Below, one piece after another: positions 35,899 through 44,195 of a DNA stretch of 64,000 bases (position 1 is its first letter; each line of letters starts with the position of its first letter). The notes beneath the pieces were generated by a model. That model was given only the letters and a program-made list of their open reading frames with translations, was not told where the DNA came from and made no database searches. Made by a program: the position numbers and the translations under genes. The stretch is from Anaerolineae bacterium (GTDB lineage Bacteria > Chloroflexota > Anaerolineae > SpSt-600). The stretch covers positions 66,101-130,100 of the forward strand of contig JANXAG010000002.1 of the NCBI GenBank assembly GCA_025062375.1. Direction: 5' to 3'.

Positions 35899-38102
35899 TG
35901 GTAGACCCTCGCTTCTAAGAATCCAACAGATAGGGCTCGTTCATCACCGCCCTTCATTTCGGCGATTTCAGAGGGTTTTAACGCATAAGCATATTCAAAG
36001 GTCAATTCATTCCACCCACGCCTAATTTTGGAACGAGGAAGCAAGATTGTGCCCTCCCAAAGCTTGCAATCCTCCCATTTGTGCAGGGCAATTTCTTGCC
36101 CATTTATTCTTATCGCCATTGTTTGTTGTTTTTCCGGAACGCAGAAAGGAAAAGCCTTCAGCTTTAATACATAGTCTTCTCGCTTTGGGGCAAGCCACTG
36201 AGCTTTAGATAATAGCCCTTCAGCCCAAATTCCCCATTCTTCTTTTCCGGACCACCCATCTAACCTGACCAGATTCATTGGATCTTCCATGTCTTTAACT
36301 TTAGCCACGCAAATTTTGTAAGACCAGGGTGAAATTTCCTCGACGGGGGCAAAACAACCTATGGGTATAAACACCGGGTTTGTGTTAATTAATCTCCACA
36401 TAGCCTCTTCTTTACCACCATGCACAAAATGCACGAGGAGATATCTAATACGATACTGTTGGAGCAAGAGGCCTATATCAGGCCTGGCCAGAGCGTCCTC
36501 ATTTTGCAAGAGATGTGCCCATAATGCGAAGAAATGTTCGGGTAAAGAGGAGCCTAAGCCAGAAGCTGTTGGTTTTTGATGCAATAGGGTTGCCCACAAG
36601 TTCTCTGGTCTGAGGGTAAGGGTAGGAAAAGCAAGGTCAGCGATGCCCTCTCCTGGTTCCAAAGTTTGTCCAGTTATCCAAACATAAGCAGGATGAAGGT
36701 TGAAATGAAGGGGCAATTCGCTGGTCGGATAAGGGAGTGTCTCTATTAACCACAGGATTGCAATAACGTAGCGAAGCCCCTTAGGAAAGCTTCTTAGAGC
36801 TAATCCAGCTAAGGTTATAACCCCTAAACCCCCGACAAAAGTGTAACGGGACGCAACGCGGCCGACCTCCCAAAAGGGAACTAATGCTGTTAGTAGAAAA
36901 CCGGGCAAGGGGAATCCTGAGTCAAAGGGCAAATCGGGCTGAGAGCTCCTGAATATTCCGGGTTTCAGCACATGTCCCAGGCGCCATATTAAAGTGTTTA
37001 AGGGCCGGAAAAAGGAAGCCTGAATAACTTCTCCATCCCATTTAAGCAACGGACCAAGGCCTAAAATTAAGCCGACTACAGCTAAGGTTAAGGGGCTTCC
37101 GGGAAGGGTTTTATTTCTCAAAAGGACAACTATACCAGCTAAGGCTAAAATGAATGTGATTAGGCCTAGGCTTGGGGTTTCGGTCTCGCTGTATGGGCCA
37201 CGGTAGAGGGAACGCGCAAACTTTTGAATTAAAGGTAAAGGGTGGTAAGCAGAAGGAATGAATAGACTGTTCAGGCTTGCTCCCCAGTACACATTGTGAT
37301 CTAAGCCAAAAAACAGGGTGTTATCTTGCCAGCGGCCAATTATTTGAAGCACGAGCACAGGTGAGGCCACCAGGCATGCTATAATGGCTGTAATAAAGGC
37401 CTGTTTAAGCCTTTTTAACTGGAAAATCTGAGATCCCCACAGGGCAAAAACCATCGCCCCCATGAATATGCCGTAGAGGACGAAGTTGACCATTAACCCC
37501 CATATTAAGCCAATTATAATGGTTAAAGTTCTTTCCGCCTGAGGCGAGGAGACACGTTTCAGCTTTTCTATAGCCAATGCGAGCCACGGCAACAAACTAA
37601 AGCCCCATAGCATGTGCATGTGGCCTTTAACCCGGGAAAAGTGCATGCTTGAAAAGGTGAAAACTATGGCAATTATAAGAGCGGGAAATTTGGGTGTAAA
37701 AAGCCGTGCGAAACGTAACGCTCCCGAAAAGGAGAAAGCAAGAGATATCATGGCTAAAATATTGTAGGCAAAAGCTTCCCCGCCGAGCTCATACAGGGGC
37801 AATGCCAGGATGAAAAGGAAAGGTGTATGGGCCAATGTAGTTGTATGCCATCCAAGGGGGTGGAAAACAAAAGGGGTGAACCAGGGAGGGATATGGCGCA
37901 CAAAAATAGTTTCATGATACCACCGAATTCCCCATAACACTTCCAGCACGTCTTCGTAAGCTGGTAAATGGGTAAAGATATTTTGCACTCGCCAGCTCCA
38001 TAGGAGAAACAAAATAAAAGGCACCCATTGTACAAACCGTTCAGGTTTTCCGGGGATTGAAATCATCCTTTTTAAAAGCGGTTTCGCAGCCGTGCAGTTC
38101 AA
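35871..38102 (-). CDS. Large polytopic membrane protein with C-terminal soluble domain
   Basis: 743 residues. A first helix (WVPFILFLLWSW), then an extracytoplasmic loop with THLPAYEDVLEVLWGIRWYHE and HPLGWHTTTLAHTPF, about ten more helices, and a soluble C-terminal domain (residues 480-743). The order of segments (loop with 'HPLGW'/'YPTGV', VFTFSSMHFSRVKGHMHML) is shared with the gene starting at 62090, so the two are distant paralogues. The TTG start at 38102 has AGGGAG 5 bp upstream; an ATG 12 codons later has no proper spacing. It was probably involved in surface-glycan assembly with its neighbours (inference). No enzyme motif is certain. Confidence 0.6.
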   Translation of the reverse strand: MNCTAAKPLLKRMISIPGKPERFVQWVPFILFLLWSWRVQNIFTHLPAYEDVLEVLWGIRWYHETIFVRHIPPWFTPFVFHPLGWHTTTLAHTPFLFILALPLYELGGEAFAYNILAMISLAFSFSGALRFARLFTPKFPALIIAIVFTFSSMHFSRVKGHMHMLWGFSLLPWLALAIEKLKRVSSPQAERTLTIIIGLIWGLMVNFVLYGIFMGAMVFALWGSQIFQLKRLKQAFITAIIACLVASPVLVLQIIGRWQDNTLFFGLDHNVYWGASLNSLFIPSAYHPLPLIQKFARSLYRGPYSETETPSLGLITFILALAGIVVLLRNKTLPGSPLTLAVVGLILGLGPLLKWDGEVIQASFFRPLNTLIWRLGHVLKPGIFRSSQPDLPFDSGFPLPGFLLTALVPFWEVGRVASRYTFVGGLGVITLAGLALRSFPKGLRYVIAILWLIETLPYPTSELPLHFNLHPAYVWITGQTLEPGEGIADLAFPTLTLRPENLWATLLHQKPTASGLGSSLPEHFFALWAHLLQNEDALARPDIGLLLQQYRIRYLLVHFVHGGKEEAMWRLINTNPVFIPIGCFAPVEEISPWSYKICVAKVKDMEDPMNLVRLDGWSGKEEWGIWAEGLLSKAQWLAPKREDYVLKLKAFPFCVPEKQQTMAIRINGQEIALHKWEDCKLWEGTILLPRSKIRRGWNELTFEYAYALKPSEIAEMKGGDERALSVGFLEARVYQWEGRKNEP

Positions 38103-38237
38103 AGTTCTCCCTCTTTTGAGAGCTCTGAAAGCTTTATATCACCCAAGGGCCATTAAGTCAAAATTTGGGAGTTTATTAGGTTTAGAGTTCAGACTCCGTT
38201 ATAATTATGGGGGCAATTCAGCGTTAAGGTGTTGGCG

Positions 38238-39668
38238 ATGGGGCGTTTAAAGACTTCCAGTTTATTTGTGTTGCTTCTATTTCTATCCATATTCCTTATG
38301 GCCTTGCGAGCTCCTGTTGACACTGACATGTGGTGGCACCTGGCAGCGGGCCGTTATTCCCCAGCTTTAAGACCGTTGAATTTTGATTTTTTCTCCCACA
38401 CCGTTGAGGGAACTCCCTGGCTTAACCACAGCTGGCTTTCTCAGCATTTCTTTTACGGCCTTTACCGAATTGGGGGGCTTCAAGCAATAGCTCTAGCGAC
38501 AGCTTTTATTGTTACTTTATCTTTTGCCATTATTTATTCCAGTCAAGGCAACCCTTATGTGAAAGGTTTCTCTTTGCTTGTGGCTGCCCTGGCCTCCTCC
38601 GTGGTTTGGACACCCCGCCCGCATCTTTTTTCTTTCCTGGCATTTGCTTTCATTATAAACCGCCTTGAGAGGTTAAGGGGGAGAACCGATGTCATCCTTC
38701 TGCCTTTTGTCTTTATGCTTTGGGCTAACTTGCACGGAGGATACATAGCAGGTTTAGCGGTAATGCTCCTTTCTTTGGTAGGAAACTTGGGAGATTCTTT
38801 GCTTTACAAAGATCCAGAGGCCAGAAGGAAAGCTAAACTTTTGGCTTTAATCCTACCTCTAACGCTTTTGGCCATTTGTTTTAACCCCTGGGGTTTTGAG
38901 CTTCTGCTTTACCCTGTTAAGACTTTGAGGATTAGAACCCTGCAAGCCTACATTCAAGAATGGGCCTCTCCTGACTTCCACATCCTGGCTAACCACCCGG
39001 GCATATGGCTCACGATTGCTATTATGCTGATCCTGGCTTTTTCCAAGACCTCGGTTAAATGGGCAGACCTATTGCCTCTTTTAGGATTCTTTTACCTTTA
39101 TCTTTTAGCTGTTCGCAACATAGCTTTCTACTCTTTGTTGGCCGGGTTGACTCTCATGCGCTATGGGGAAGTTGCCCTCCAGCGCTTTGATTTCCTTCGC
39201 CCTTCCAGCAAGCGCAGCTACTTGAACACGTTAATCCTGATCTTAGCTTTAGCGGTGGCAAGCTTTAGGGCGTACCATGTTTTGAAGGAGCAATCCATAC
39301 AAGCACAGGAGCAAAGCAGCTTACCGAGGAACGCGGTAGAATTTAGCCTAAAAGAAGGGCTTACGGGTAATCTTTTTAACAGTTACAATTGGGGCGGTTA
39401 TCTTATTTGGCACCTTTACCCTTATTGTAAGGTGTTCGTAGACGGAAGAACTGACCTTTATGGTGAAGAGATTTTGAGGGACTTCCTCCGAGTGGCCAGA
39501 GCAGAGGAGGGATGGGGACGAATTTTAGAGAGGTATAAAGTGAAGATTGTAATCGTTGAAAGAGAAGTTCCCCTTGTCCGCTGCCTTGAATTACAAAAGG
39601 GGTGGCGCAAAGTTTACGAGGATTCCCTCGCGGTGATTTTTGTTAGGGAAGGATCGTTAAGCCAGTAG
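38238..39668 (+). CDS. Polytopic membrane protein of glycan assembly (GT-C-like)
   Basis: About 476 residues with 9-11 predicted helices. The first extracytoplasmic loop reads APVDTDMWWHLAAGRYSP and continues HTVEGTPWLNHSWLSQHFFYGLY. The 'DTDMWWHLAAG' type loop is common in uncharacterised bacterial GT-C-like proteins. The C-terminal soluble tail includes NSYNWGGYLIWHLYP and FVDGRTDLYGEEI, another conserved element of that group. ATG 38238 was chosen because AAGGTG lies 6 bp upstream. TATAAT at 38200-38205 may be its -10 box, with no good -35. The 3' end overlaps the convergent neighbour by 55 bp. Confidence 0.65.
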   Translation: MGRLKTSSLFVLLLFLSIFLMALRAPVDTDMWWHLAAGRYSPALRPLNFDFFSHTVEGTPWLNHSWLSQHFFYGLYRIGGLQAIALATAFIVTLSFAIIYSSQGNPYVKGFSLLVAALASSVVWTPRPHLFSFLAFAFIINRLERLRGRTDVILLPFVFMLWANLHGGYIAGLAVMLLSLVGNLGDSLLYKDPEARRKAKLLALILPLTLLAICFNPWGFELLLYPVKTLRIRTLQAYIQEWASPDFHILANHPGIWLTIAIMLILAFSKTSVKWADLLPLLGFFYLYLLAVRNIAFYSLLAGLTLMRYGEVALQRFDFLRPSSKRSYLNTLILILALAVASFRAYHVLKEQSIQAQEQSSLPRNAVEFSLKEGLTGNLFNSYNWGGYLIWHLYPYCKVFVDGRTDLYGEEILRDFLRVARAEEGWGRILERYKVKIVIVEREVPLVRCLELQKGWRKVYEDSLAVIFVREGSLSQ

Positions 39669-40834
39669 CCAAGGGCCAGAACAGCAAGGATGTATCCCAG
39701 ATAATTTTCGTTCAGGAAACGGGAGAAGTAGAAAAAGATAAAGAGGGTGAGGCCGTAGGCCCAGAGAGCGACCCTGAGAGATGGATATCGGTATAAGCGA
39801 AGCCCTAAAGCAATAGCTACCGGGAGGGTAAATGTTATCTCCAAAATCCAGAAAGGGAAGTAACTGAGGCGGGATTCCACAAGCCCAAGGGCAAGGATAA
39901 AATTAGCTATACCCCAGCCTCTGATCTGGTAGGAGATTTTAGCGGTTCCGGCTGCCCATCTCCATACATCATCCACCATGGCCTCAGGATCCCAGAGGAA
40001 AAATGGTGTTACGATAACCAAAAATGCTAAGGCGAAGGCTACAATCGGGTAAAGAAGGGCACGGGTTTCACCTTTTTCCCTCCAAAGATAGAAGAAGTAG
40101 AACGGAACAAAAAACCACGCAGTAGGCTTAGAGGCACAGGCTAAAGCAAGGAAAACAGCTGAAGCAATCTCTCCTACCTTGGTCTTAACCTTGACCAGAA
40201 ACCACAAGCTCAACACCAACCAGAATAGGACAAAGGAATCATTTTGTCCGAAGATTACGTCACTTCCCATGATCGGGTTAAGGCCCAGAACTGCCACTAA
40301 TTTTAACCTATTTTCAGGTTTGGGAACAAAGAAGGAAACCATAATCAGGGTCAGAACAAAAAGCACAAGGTAGACGAACCGCTGGTCATACCATCCCAGA
40401 GAAGCTTCGAAGATTCGGTAAAAGGGCCAGGGGAAAAGGAAGGTCCAAGGTAAATAGGGGTAGTGATAAAGGGCTGTTTTATAATCCAATCCCCATTCGG
40501 CCATCGGGGTGTCAGTGTAGTCTTCAACATAGGGATTTTTTCCTGCTTGTAATAACTTGATAGCCTCTTCTGTCTGGATAACTCCGCCGTCGTGAGTGTA
40601 TGAGGCTGGTCCTGCCTGATGCCTCAGCATTATAAAAAGCACAGACTCCGCTATGACGGTGGAGAAAATTATCCCAAAAATTATGCCAAGTTTGAGGCTG
40701 TAAAGCTGTGGCTTTACTATGTCCATCAGCAAATAAAGAGCCACAAGGCCGAAGGTTGTGGAAATAAGCAGAAGAGATAGAGGGTCAGTAAGCCAATCTT
40801 TAAGTAATTCCTGAGCCTTGGGACTCAAAATCAA
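39614..40834 (-). CDS. GT87/DUF2029-like membrane glycosyltransferase
   Basis: A polytopic protein with 10 or so helices. Its extracytoplasmic loop GGVIQTEEAIKLLQAGKNPYVEDY resembles GT87 mannosyltransferases and related proteins, as does FGQNDSFVLFWLVLSLWF. TTG 40834 is the only standard start codon, but it has no ribosome site. The frame stays open upstream to 40957, where an ATT codon lies 7 bp behind TTTGGAGG and the extra 41 residues encode a plausible membrane helix (DALILFILVLARVRI). The true product may therefore start at 40957. It probably transfers a sugar from a lipid-linked donor; the acceptor is unknown. Confidence 0.68.
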   Translation of the reverse strand: MILSPKAQELLKDWLTDPLSLLLISTTFGLVALYLLMDIVKPQLYSLKLGIIFGIIFSTVIAESVLFIMLRHQAGPASYTHDGGVIQTEEAIKLLQAGKNPYVEDYTDTPMAEWGLDYKTALYHYPYLPWTFLFPWPFYRIFEASLGWYDQRFVYLVLFVLTLIMVSFFVPKPENRLKLVAVLGLNPIMGSDVIFGQNDSFVLFWLVLSLWFLVKVKTKVGEIASAVFLALACASKPTAWFFVPFYFFYLWREKGETRALLYPIVAFALAFLVIVTPFFLWDPEAMVDDVWRWAAGTAKISYQIRGWGIANFILALGLVESRLSYFPFWILEITFTLPVAIALGLRLYRYPSLRVALWAYGLTLFIFFYFSRFLNENYLGYILAVLALGYWLNDPSLTKITARESS

Positions 40835-40979
40835 GCTGGTAAGGGGTAAGGAAGCTACATCCTGATGGCGCTGGGGCAGAACGAGTTGAGCGAGGGTATC
40901 AATCCTTACCCGGGCTAAAACCAGTATGAATAGAATAAGAGCATCCGCCGATGGAATAACTGCACCTCCAAATTTTTGG

Positions 40980-41860
40980 TTTAAATTTTACCCCAAAAGG
41001 ATCCGGGGAGCAACCTAACGTTTATATCTAAAATCTGCACTTGCCCTGCCCAGCATGAAAGGCAGTAACAGCACGACGCGTTCATCGTCAGTATGCCGAG
41101 GAGGCTTTCTCCATATAAAGTCCCAGAATTGCCAAAGCAGGCTCACCGCCTGCTCAGAGCCGGGAAATTTTTCCATGCTTTTGGCCATTAAAGCAAGGGA
41201 TGTGCAAAGCCTTTTCTCCAGCCTCTACAGCCCTTGGTCTCATGGGTTATCGTTTAAATGCTCCACCCCAGCAGAGGCCAAATACCGCTGGCCGAGTTTT
41301 TCACAGCCCGTCAGGAAAGTGAGAGGTGCTTAAATCCGGAAGGTCCGGAGCAACTTTGTCCCGTTAACGCTACCTGGGCGATAAGTGCGAGTCAGGAAAT
41401 GGAGCCCGTTCGCCCATTGCAAGTGGTCCTCTTGCTCAGCGCATGGGTGATTTTCTCCATCTCCAAAGCCTCTTTCTCATGCTGACGTTTGCCCTGCCCA
41501 TTTGCTTTTATTGAAATAAAGTCGAACTCGTTTACAGCTCTGGTTCAGGTGTCCAGGCGTTCGTATTCCAACAGGCTGCGCATCAACTGCCGTGAAGATA
41601 ATCATGTGGGCGTTGATAAAGTGCGGAGGCATTACGGATGGCGAAACATCGGCTTATCTCGCTGCCAGGGTTTAGCATTCTATGGGAAGGCGGGGGAGGG
41701 GATGTGATTTGTCTCCGGGGCAAATCGCTTGTTGGGGTTAACTTTTTGCCGGGCCAGGTGACTTGCCATCTGCAAGGTCTGGGCGACGATGGCCAGTATG
41801 CTGGGGCCACAGGTGGGGCCGCATCCATCCTGCTCTCGGGTAAAGCATGGCAACATTTTA
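40980..41860. other. Gene-poor stretch of about 0.9 kb
   Basis: Short reading frames occur on both strands but none has a convincing ribosome site, family motif or consistent codon use. Runs such as SKASFSC and SPWSHGLSFKC read like fragments. I see no RNA gene, array or long repeat. It separates the membrane glycosyltransferase block from the wzz-like operon and may be decayed coding DNA or a spacer at an insertion site. Confidence 0.5.
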
Positions 41861-41879
41861 CATGATGGGACACGCCCTT

Positions 41880-41909
41880 TTGCCCTTTTATGTCCCCTTG
41901 TGCTATAAT
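41880..41909 (+). promoter_or_regulatory. Predicted promoter of the polysaccharide operon
   Basis: TTGCCC (41880-41885), 18 bp, TATAAT (41904-41909), 34 bp before the ATG at 41943. It probably drives the long plus-strand run that starts with the wzz-like gene. Confidence 0.6.
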
Positions 41910-41942
41910 AATCCCTGTAAAAGTCAGGGCCGGAGGAAGGGT

Positions 41943-42638
41943 ATGGAGCTCAGGGACTATCTGAGAGTTCTCAGAAGGCGGGGGTGGATAATACTGGTCC
42001 TTATGTTTCTCACCTCATTGAGCGCTTTCCTTTTCAGTAAATGGCAAATTCCCGAATACAAAGGCTACATCACGATTCAGTTCCGAGCTGCAAGGGCTGA
42101 CTGGGGTTTAGCTAATGCCGCCAAAACCCTTCTACCGAGCTTCCGTAATTTCATCGCTAACGAAAAGACAGCCCAGCGGACTATAGAAAGGCTCCAGCTT
42201 GACCTTACCCCCCAGCAGCTTTTAAGCAAAGTCGCCACAAAAGCCGATGAAACTGATTTCACCCTCAGGCTGGAAGTTAGGGATTACGATGGCCCCCTTG
42301 CCCAGCGCATAGCTCAGACCATGGCTGAAATCTTTGTGGAAGACCAGACCGAATGGAATCAGCGTCAGGATAAGCAGGATCGGGTTGAAGCCTTTATCCT
42401 TAACAATGCCCGCTATACCCTCTATAGACCACAAACTAAAATGAATGTCCTGGCGGGAGCGGTTTTCGGTGCTCTGCTGGGGGTAATTATCATTTTCTTC
42501 CTGGAATGGCTTGAGGCCGATATCCTCTGGGCGGGAGAAGATGTGGAAAGACGCCTTGGCTTGCCAGTGCTGGGTGCGATTCCTACTTATTCTTCGGAAA
42601 CCAGGCTTGCCTCCCCAAGGATAAAGCTAAGAAGGTGA
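41943..42638 (+). CDS. Wzz-like chain-length determinant (polysaccharide co-polymerase)
   Basis: About 231 residues with the typical Wzz layout. A short cytoplasmic start (MELRDYLRVLRRRGWI) leads into a first helix. An extracytoplasmic coiled region of about 150 residues follows, then a second helix (NVLAGAVFGALLGVIIIFFL), and a cytoplasmic tail with RRLGLPVLGAIPTY, the stretch that usually precedes the BY-kinase domain. The kinase is the next gene, 12 bp away, so the pair forms a split Wzc-type complex. ATG 41943 follows GGAGGAAGGGT; the longer frame from 41847 would include the promoter. It controls export/polymerisation of a surface polysaccharide. Confidence 0.82.
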   Translation: MELRDYLRVLRRRGWIILVLMFLTSLSAFLFSKWQIPEYKGYITIQFRAARADWGLANAAKTLLPSFRNFIANEKTAQRTIERLQLDLTPQQLLSKVATKADETDFTLRLEVRDYDGPLAQRIAQTMAEIFVEDQTEWNQRQDKQDRVEAFILNNARYTLYRPQTKMNVLAGAVFGALLGVIIIFFLEWLEADILWAGEDVERRLGLPVLGAIPTYSSETRLASPRIKLRR

Positions 42639-42650
42639 AAAGGAGAGAAA

Positions 42651-43325
42651 ATGAAGGGAAACATTTCGCCAGATCTTATTACAATCCACCACCCGCGTTC
42701 GCCCATAGCAGAAGCTTACCGTATTTTAAGGACCAATCTGGAATTTTCCGGGCTTGATAGGCCCCTCCGCATACTCCTTGTAACCTCTCCCGGTGCTGAG
42801 GAAGGGAAAAGCACTGTTTTAGCCAATTTGGGGGTGGTCATAGCTCAGGCCGGTAAAAAGGTTATTCTGGCTGATTGTGACCTTCGCCGCCCTTACCTTC
42901 ACGAACTTTTTGGGCTTCCGGGAAACGTTGGCCTTACCACGATGATCGTGGATGAAGAAGCTATGAAAAACCCTCCCCTTCTGGCCACGGGTGTTGAAAA
43001 TTTGTTGCTCCTCCCCAGCGGTCCCCTTCCCCCGAACCCCGCTGAGGTTTTAGCTTCCCGCAGGATGGAAGAAATCCTCAAGCGCTTGTCCGCCGAAGCT
43101 GACATGCTTCTCTTAGATGCCCCTCCCGTGATTTCCGTCACTGATGCCCTTATCTTGGCTTCAAAGTCCGATGGGGTGATTTTGGTAATAAGGGCTGGTC
43201 ACACCAGAAGGGAAATGGCTGTAAGGGCTAAGGAGCTTCTGGAAAAGGTCAATGCCCGCCTTCTGGGAAGTGTCCTTACTGATGCCCCGGTGGACATGAG
43301 GCTTCAGAGATACTATGGCTCATGA
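42651..43325 (+). CDS. CpsD/CapB-type tyrosine kinase (BY-kinase)
   Basis: A 224-residue cytoplasmic ATPase/kinase. SPIAEAYRILRTNLEF is the usual lead. Walker A is TSPGAEEGKST, the A' motif is VILADCDLRRP and Walker B is MLLLDAPPV. The C-terminus has a short tyrosine tail (QRYYGS) for autophosphorylation. It partners with the upstream Wzz-like protein, which supplies the activating cytoplasmic tail. Its end overlaps the next gene, a PHP phosphatase, by 11 bp. The kinase, activator and phosphatase are thus encoded in order, as in capsule clusters of Gram-positive bacteria. Confidence 0.88.
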   Translation: MKGNISPDLITIHHPRSPIAEAYRILRTNLEFSGLDRPLRILLVTSPGAEEGKSTVLANLGVVIAQAGKKVILADCDLRRPYLHELFGLPGNVGLTTMIVDEEAMKNPPLLATGVENLLLLPSGPLPPNPAEVLASRRMEEILKRLSAEADMLLLDAPPVISVTDALILASKSDGVILVIRAGHTRREMAVRAKELLEKVNARLLGSVLTDAPVDMRLQRYYGS

Positions 43326-44058
43326 AGTTAAGGGCTTTGTGGATATACACATCCACATATTACCTGGAATTGACGATGGACCTGAAGACTGGGAGGAAGC
43401 CATCCAGATGGCAAAGGCAGCCCAGGAAGACGGAATTGCGGCGGTGGTAGCTACCCCCCATAACATTGGATTTGGGCAGGAATTAAACCGCAACCAGATC
43501 CTCTTGCTGGTGGAGGAATTAAAGGGTAAACTCTTAAAGGAAGGCGTGGCGCTCCAGATTTTCCCGGGTATAGAGGTATTGCTGGTGCCTGAAGTTTTGC
43601 TCCTTCTCGAAGAAGGAAAAGCGTTCACCTTAAACGGAAGCCGTTACATTCTGGTGGAACTGCCCTACGCCTTTTACCCGGTATATTCGGAATATGCACT
43701 TTTCAAACTGCTGGAGCGTGGTTACAGACCTATCCTTGCGCATCCTGAGCGTTACGCGTATTTCCAGAGCCGCCCTGAGCTTCTTAAGCCTCTGGTAAAA
43801 ATGGGCGTGCTTGTCCAGCTTACTTCCAGCAGTATAACAGGAGAATTGGGAGGCAGGGCAAAGGAAACTTCGCGTTTTTTTCTGCAGGAAGGAATGGCTC
43901 ATATAATAGCTACCGATGCGCACTCGCCCAGATGGCGAAAACCTACCATGCGCGAAGCTTTTGAGGAGGTTTCCTGCGTCCTGGGGCAGGAAAAGGCTAT
44001 GGAAATGTTTTTCTTCAACCCGAAAGCCATCCTTGAGGACGAAGAGATTAAAATATGA
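43315..44058 (+). CDS. CpsB/CapC-type tyrosine phosphatase (PHP domain)
   Basis: A metal-dependent PHP-family phosphatase of 247 residues. The metal ligands are visible in FVDIHIHILPGIDDGPED, VATPHNIG, FPGIEVLL, LAHPERYAYF and ATDAHSPRW, which are the five PHP motifs in order. It dephosphorylates the BY-kinase encoded immediately upstream. The ATG lies inside the kinase's 3' end, giving an 11-bp overlap. The next gene, a small ribosomal-type protein, is separated by only 24 bp, which is unusual company. Confidence 0.9.
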   Translation: MAHEVKGFVDIHIHILPGIDDGPEDWEEAIQMAKAAQEDGIAAVVATPHNIGFGQELNRNQILLLVEELKGKLLKEGVALQIFPGIEVLLVPEVLLLLEEGKAFTLNGSRYILVELPYAFYPVYSEYALFKLLERGYRPILAHPERYAYFQSRPELLKPLVKMGVLVQLTSSSITGELGGRAKETSRFFLQEGMAHIIATDAHSPRWRKPTMREAFEEVSCVLGQEKAMEMFFFNPKAILEDEEIKI

Positions 44059-44082
44059 TCTGGAAAGGAGGTGAAAAAGGAC

Positions 44083-44190
44083 ATGGGATCCGTTCTGAAG
44101 TGGCGCCGGCGCAAGATAGCACGGCATAAGTACAAAAAGCGCCTCAAAAAGACCCGCTGGCAGCGCAGAATGCAGAAGATCGGAGGATAA
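44083..44190 (+). CDS. bS22-like / AURKAIP1-COX24 domain ribosomal miniprotein
   Basis: A 35-residue, strongly basic protein beginning MGSVLKWRRRKIARHKYKKR and ending KTRWQRRMQKIGG. The MGSVxKxRRRKxxxHKxxKxxxxTRxQRR pattern is that of the AURKAIP1/COX24 domain, known from the mycobacterial small-subunit protein bS22. An excellent ribosome site (AAAGGAGGTG) precedes the ATG. It is too short for usual ORF cutoffs. It would bind rRNA in the small subunit. Its position between a capsule phosphatase and a nucleotidyltransferase gene is probably just shared transcription. Confidence 0.85.
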   Translation: MGSVLKWRRRKIARHKYKKRLKKTRWQRRMQKIGG

Positions 44191-44195
44191 AAACC

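Noticed and set aside
41330-41380. Possible SRP RNA (a GGTCCGGAGCAAC-like stretch)
   Set aside because: The surrounding bases do not form the long SRP helix and the tetraloop motif is missing.
41055-41865. Several short ORFs in the gene-poor stretch
   Set aside because: No ribosome sites, no family motifs and conflicting strands; kept only as an unexplained region.
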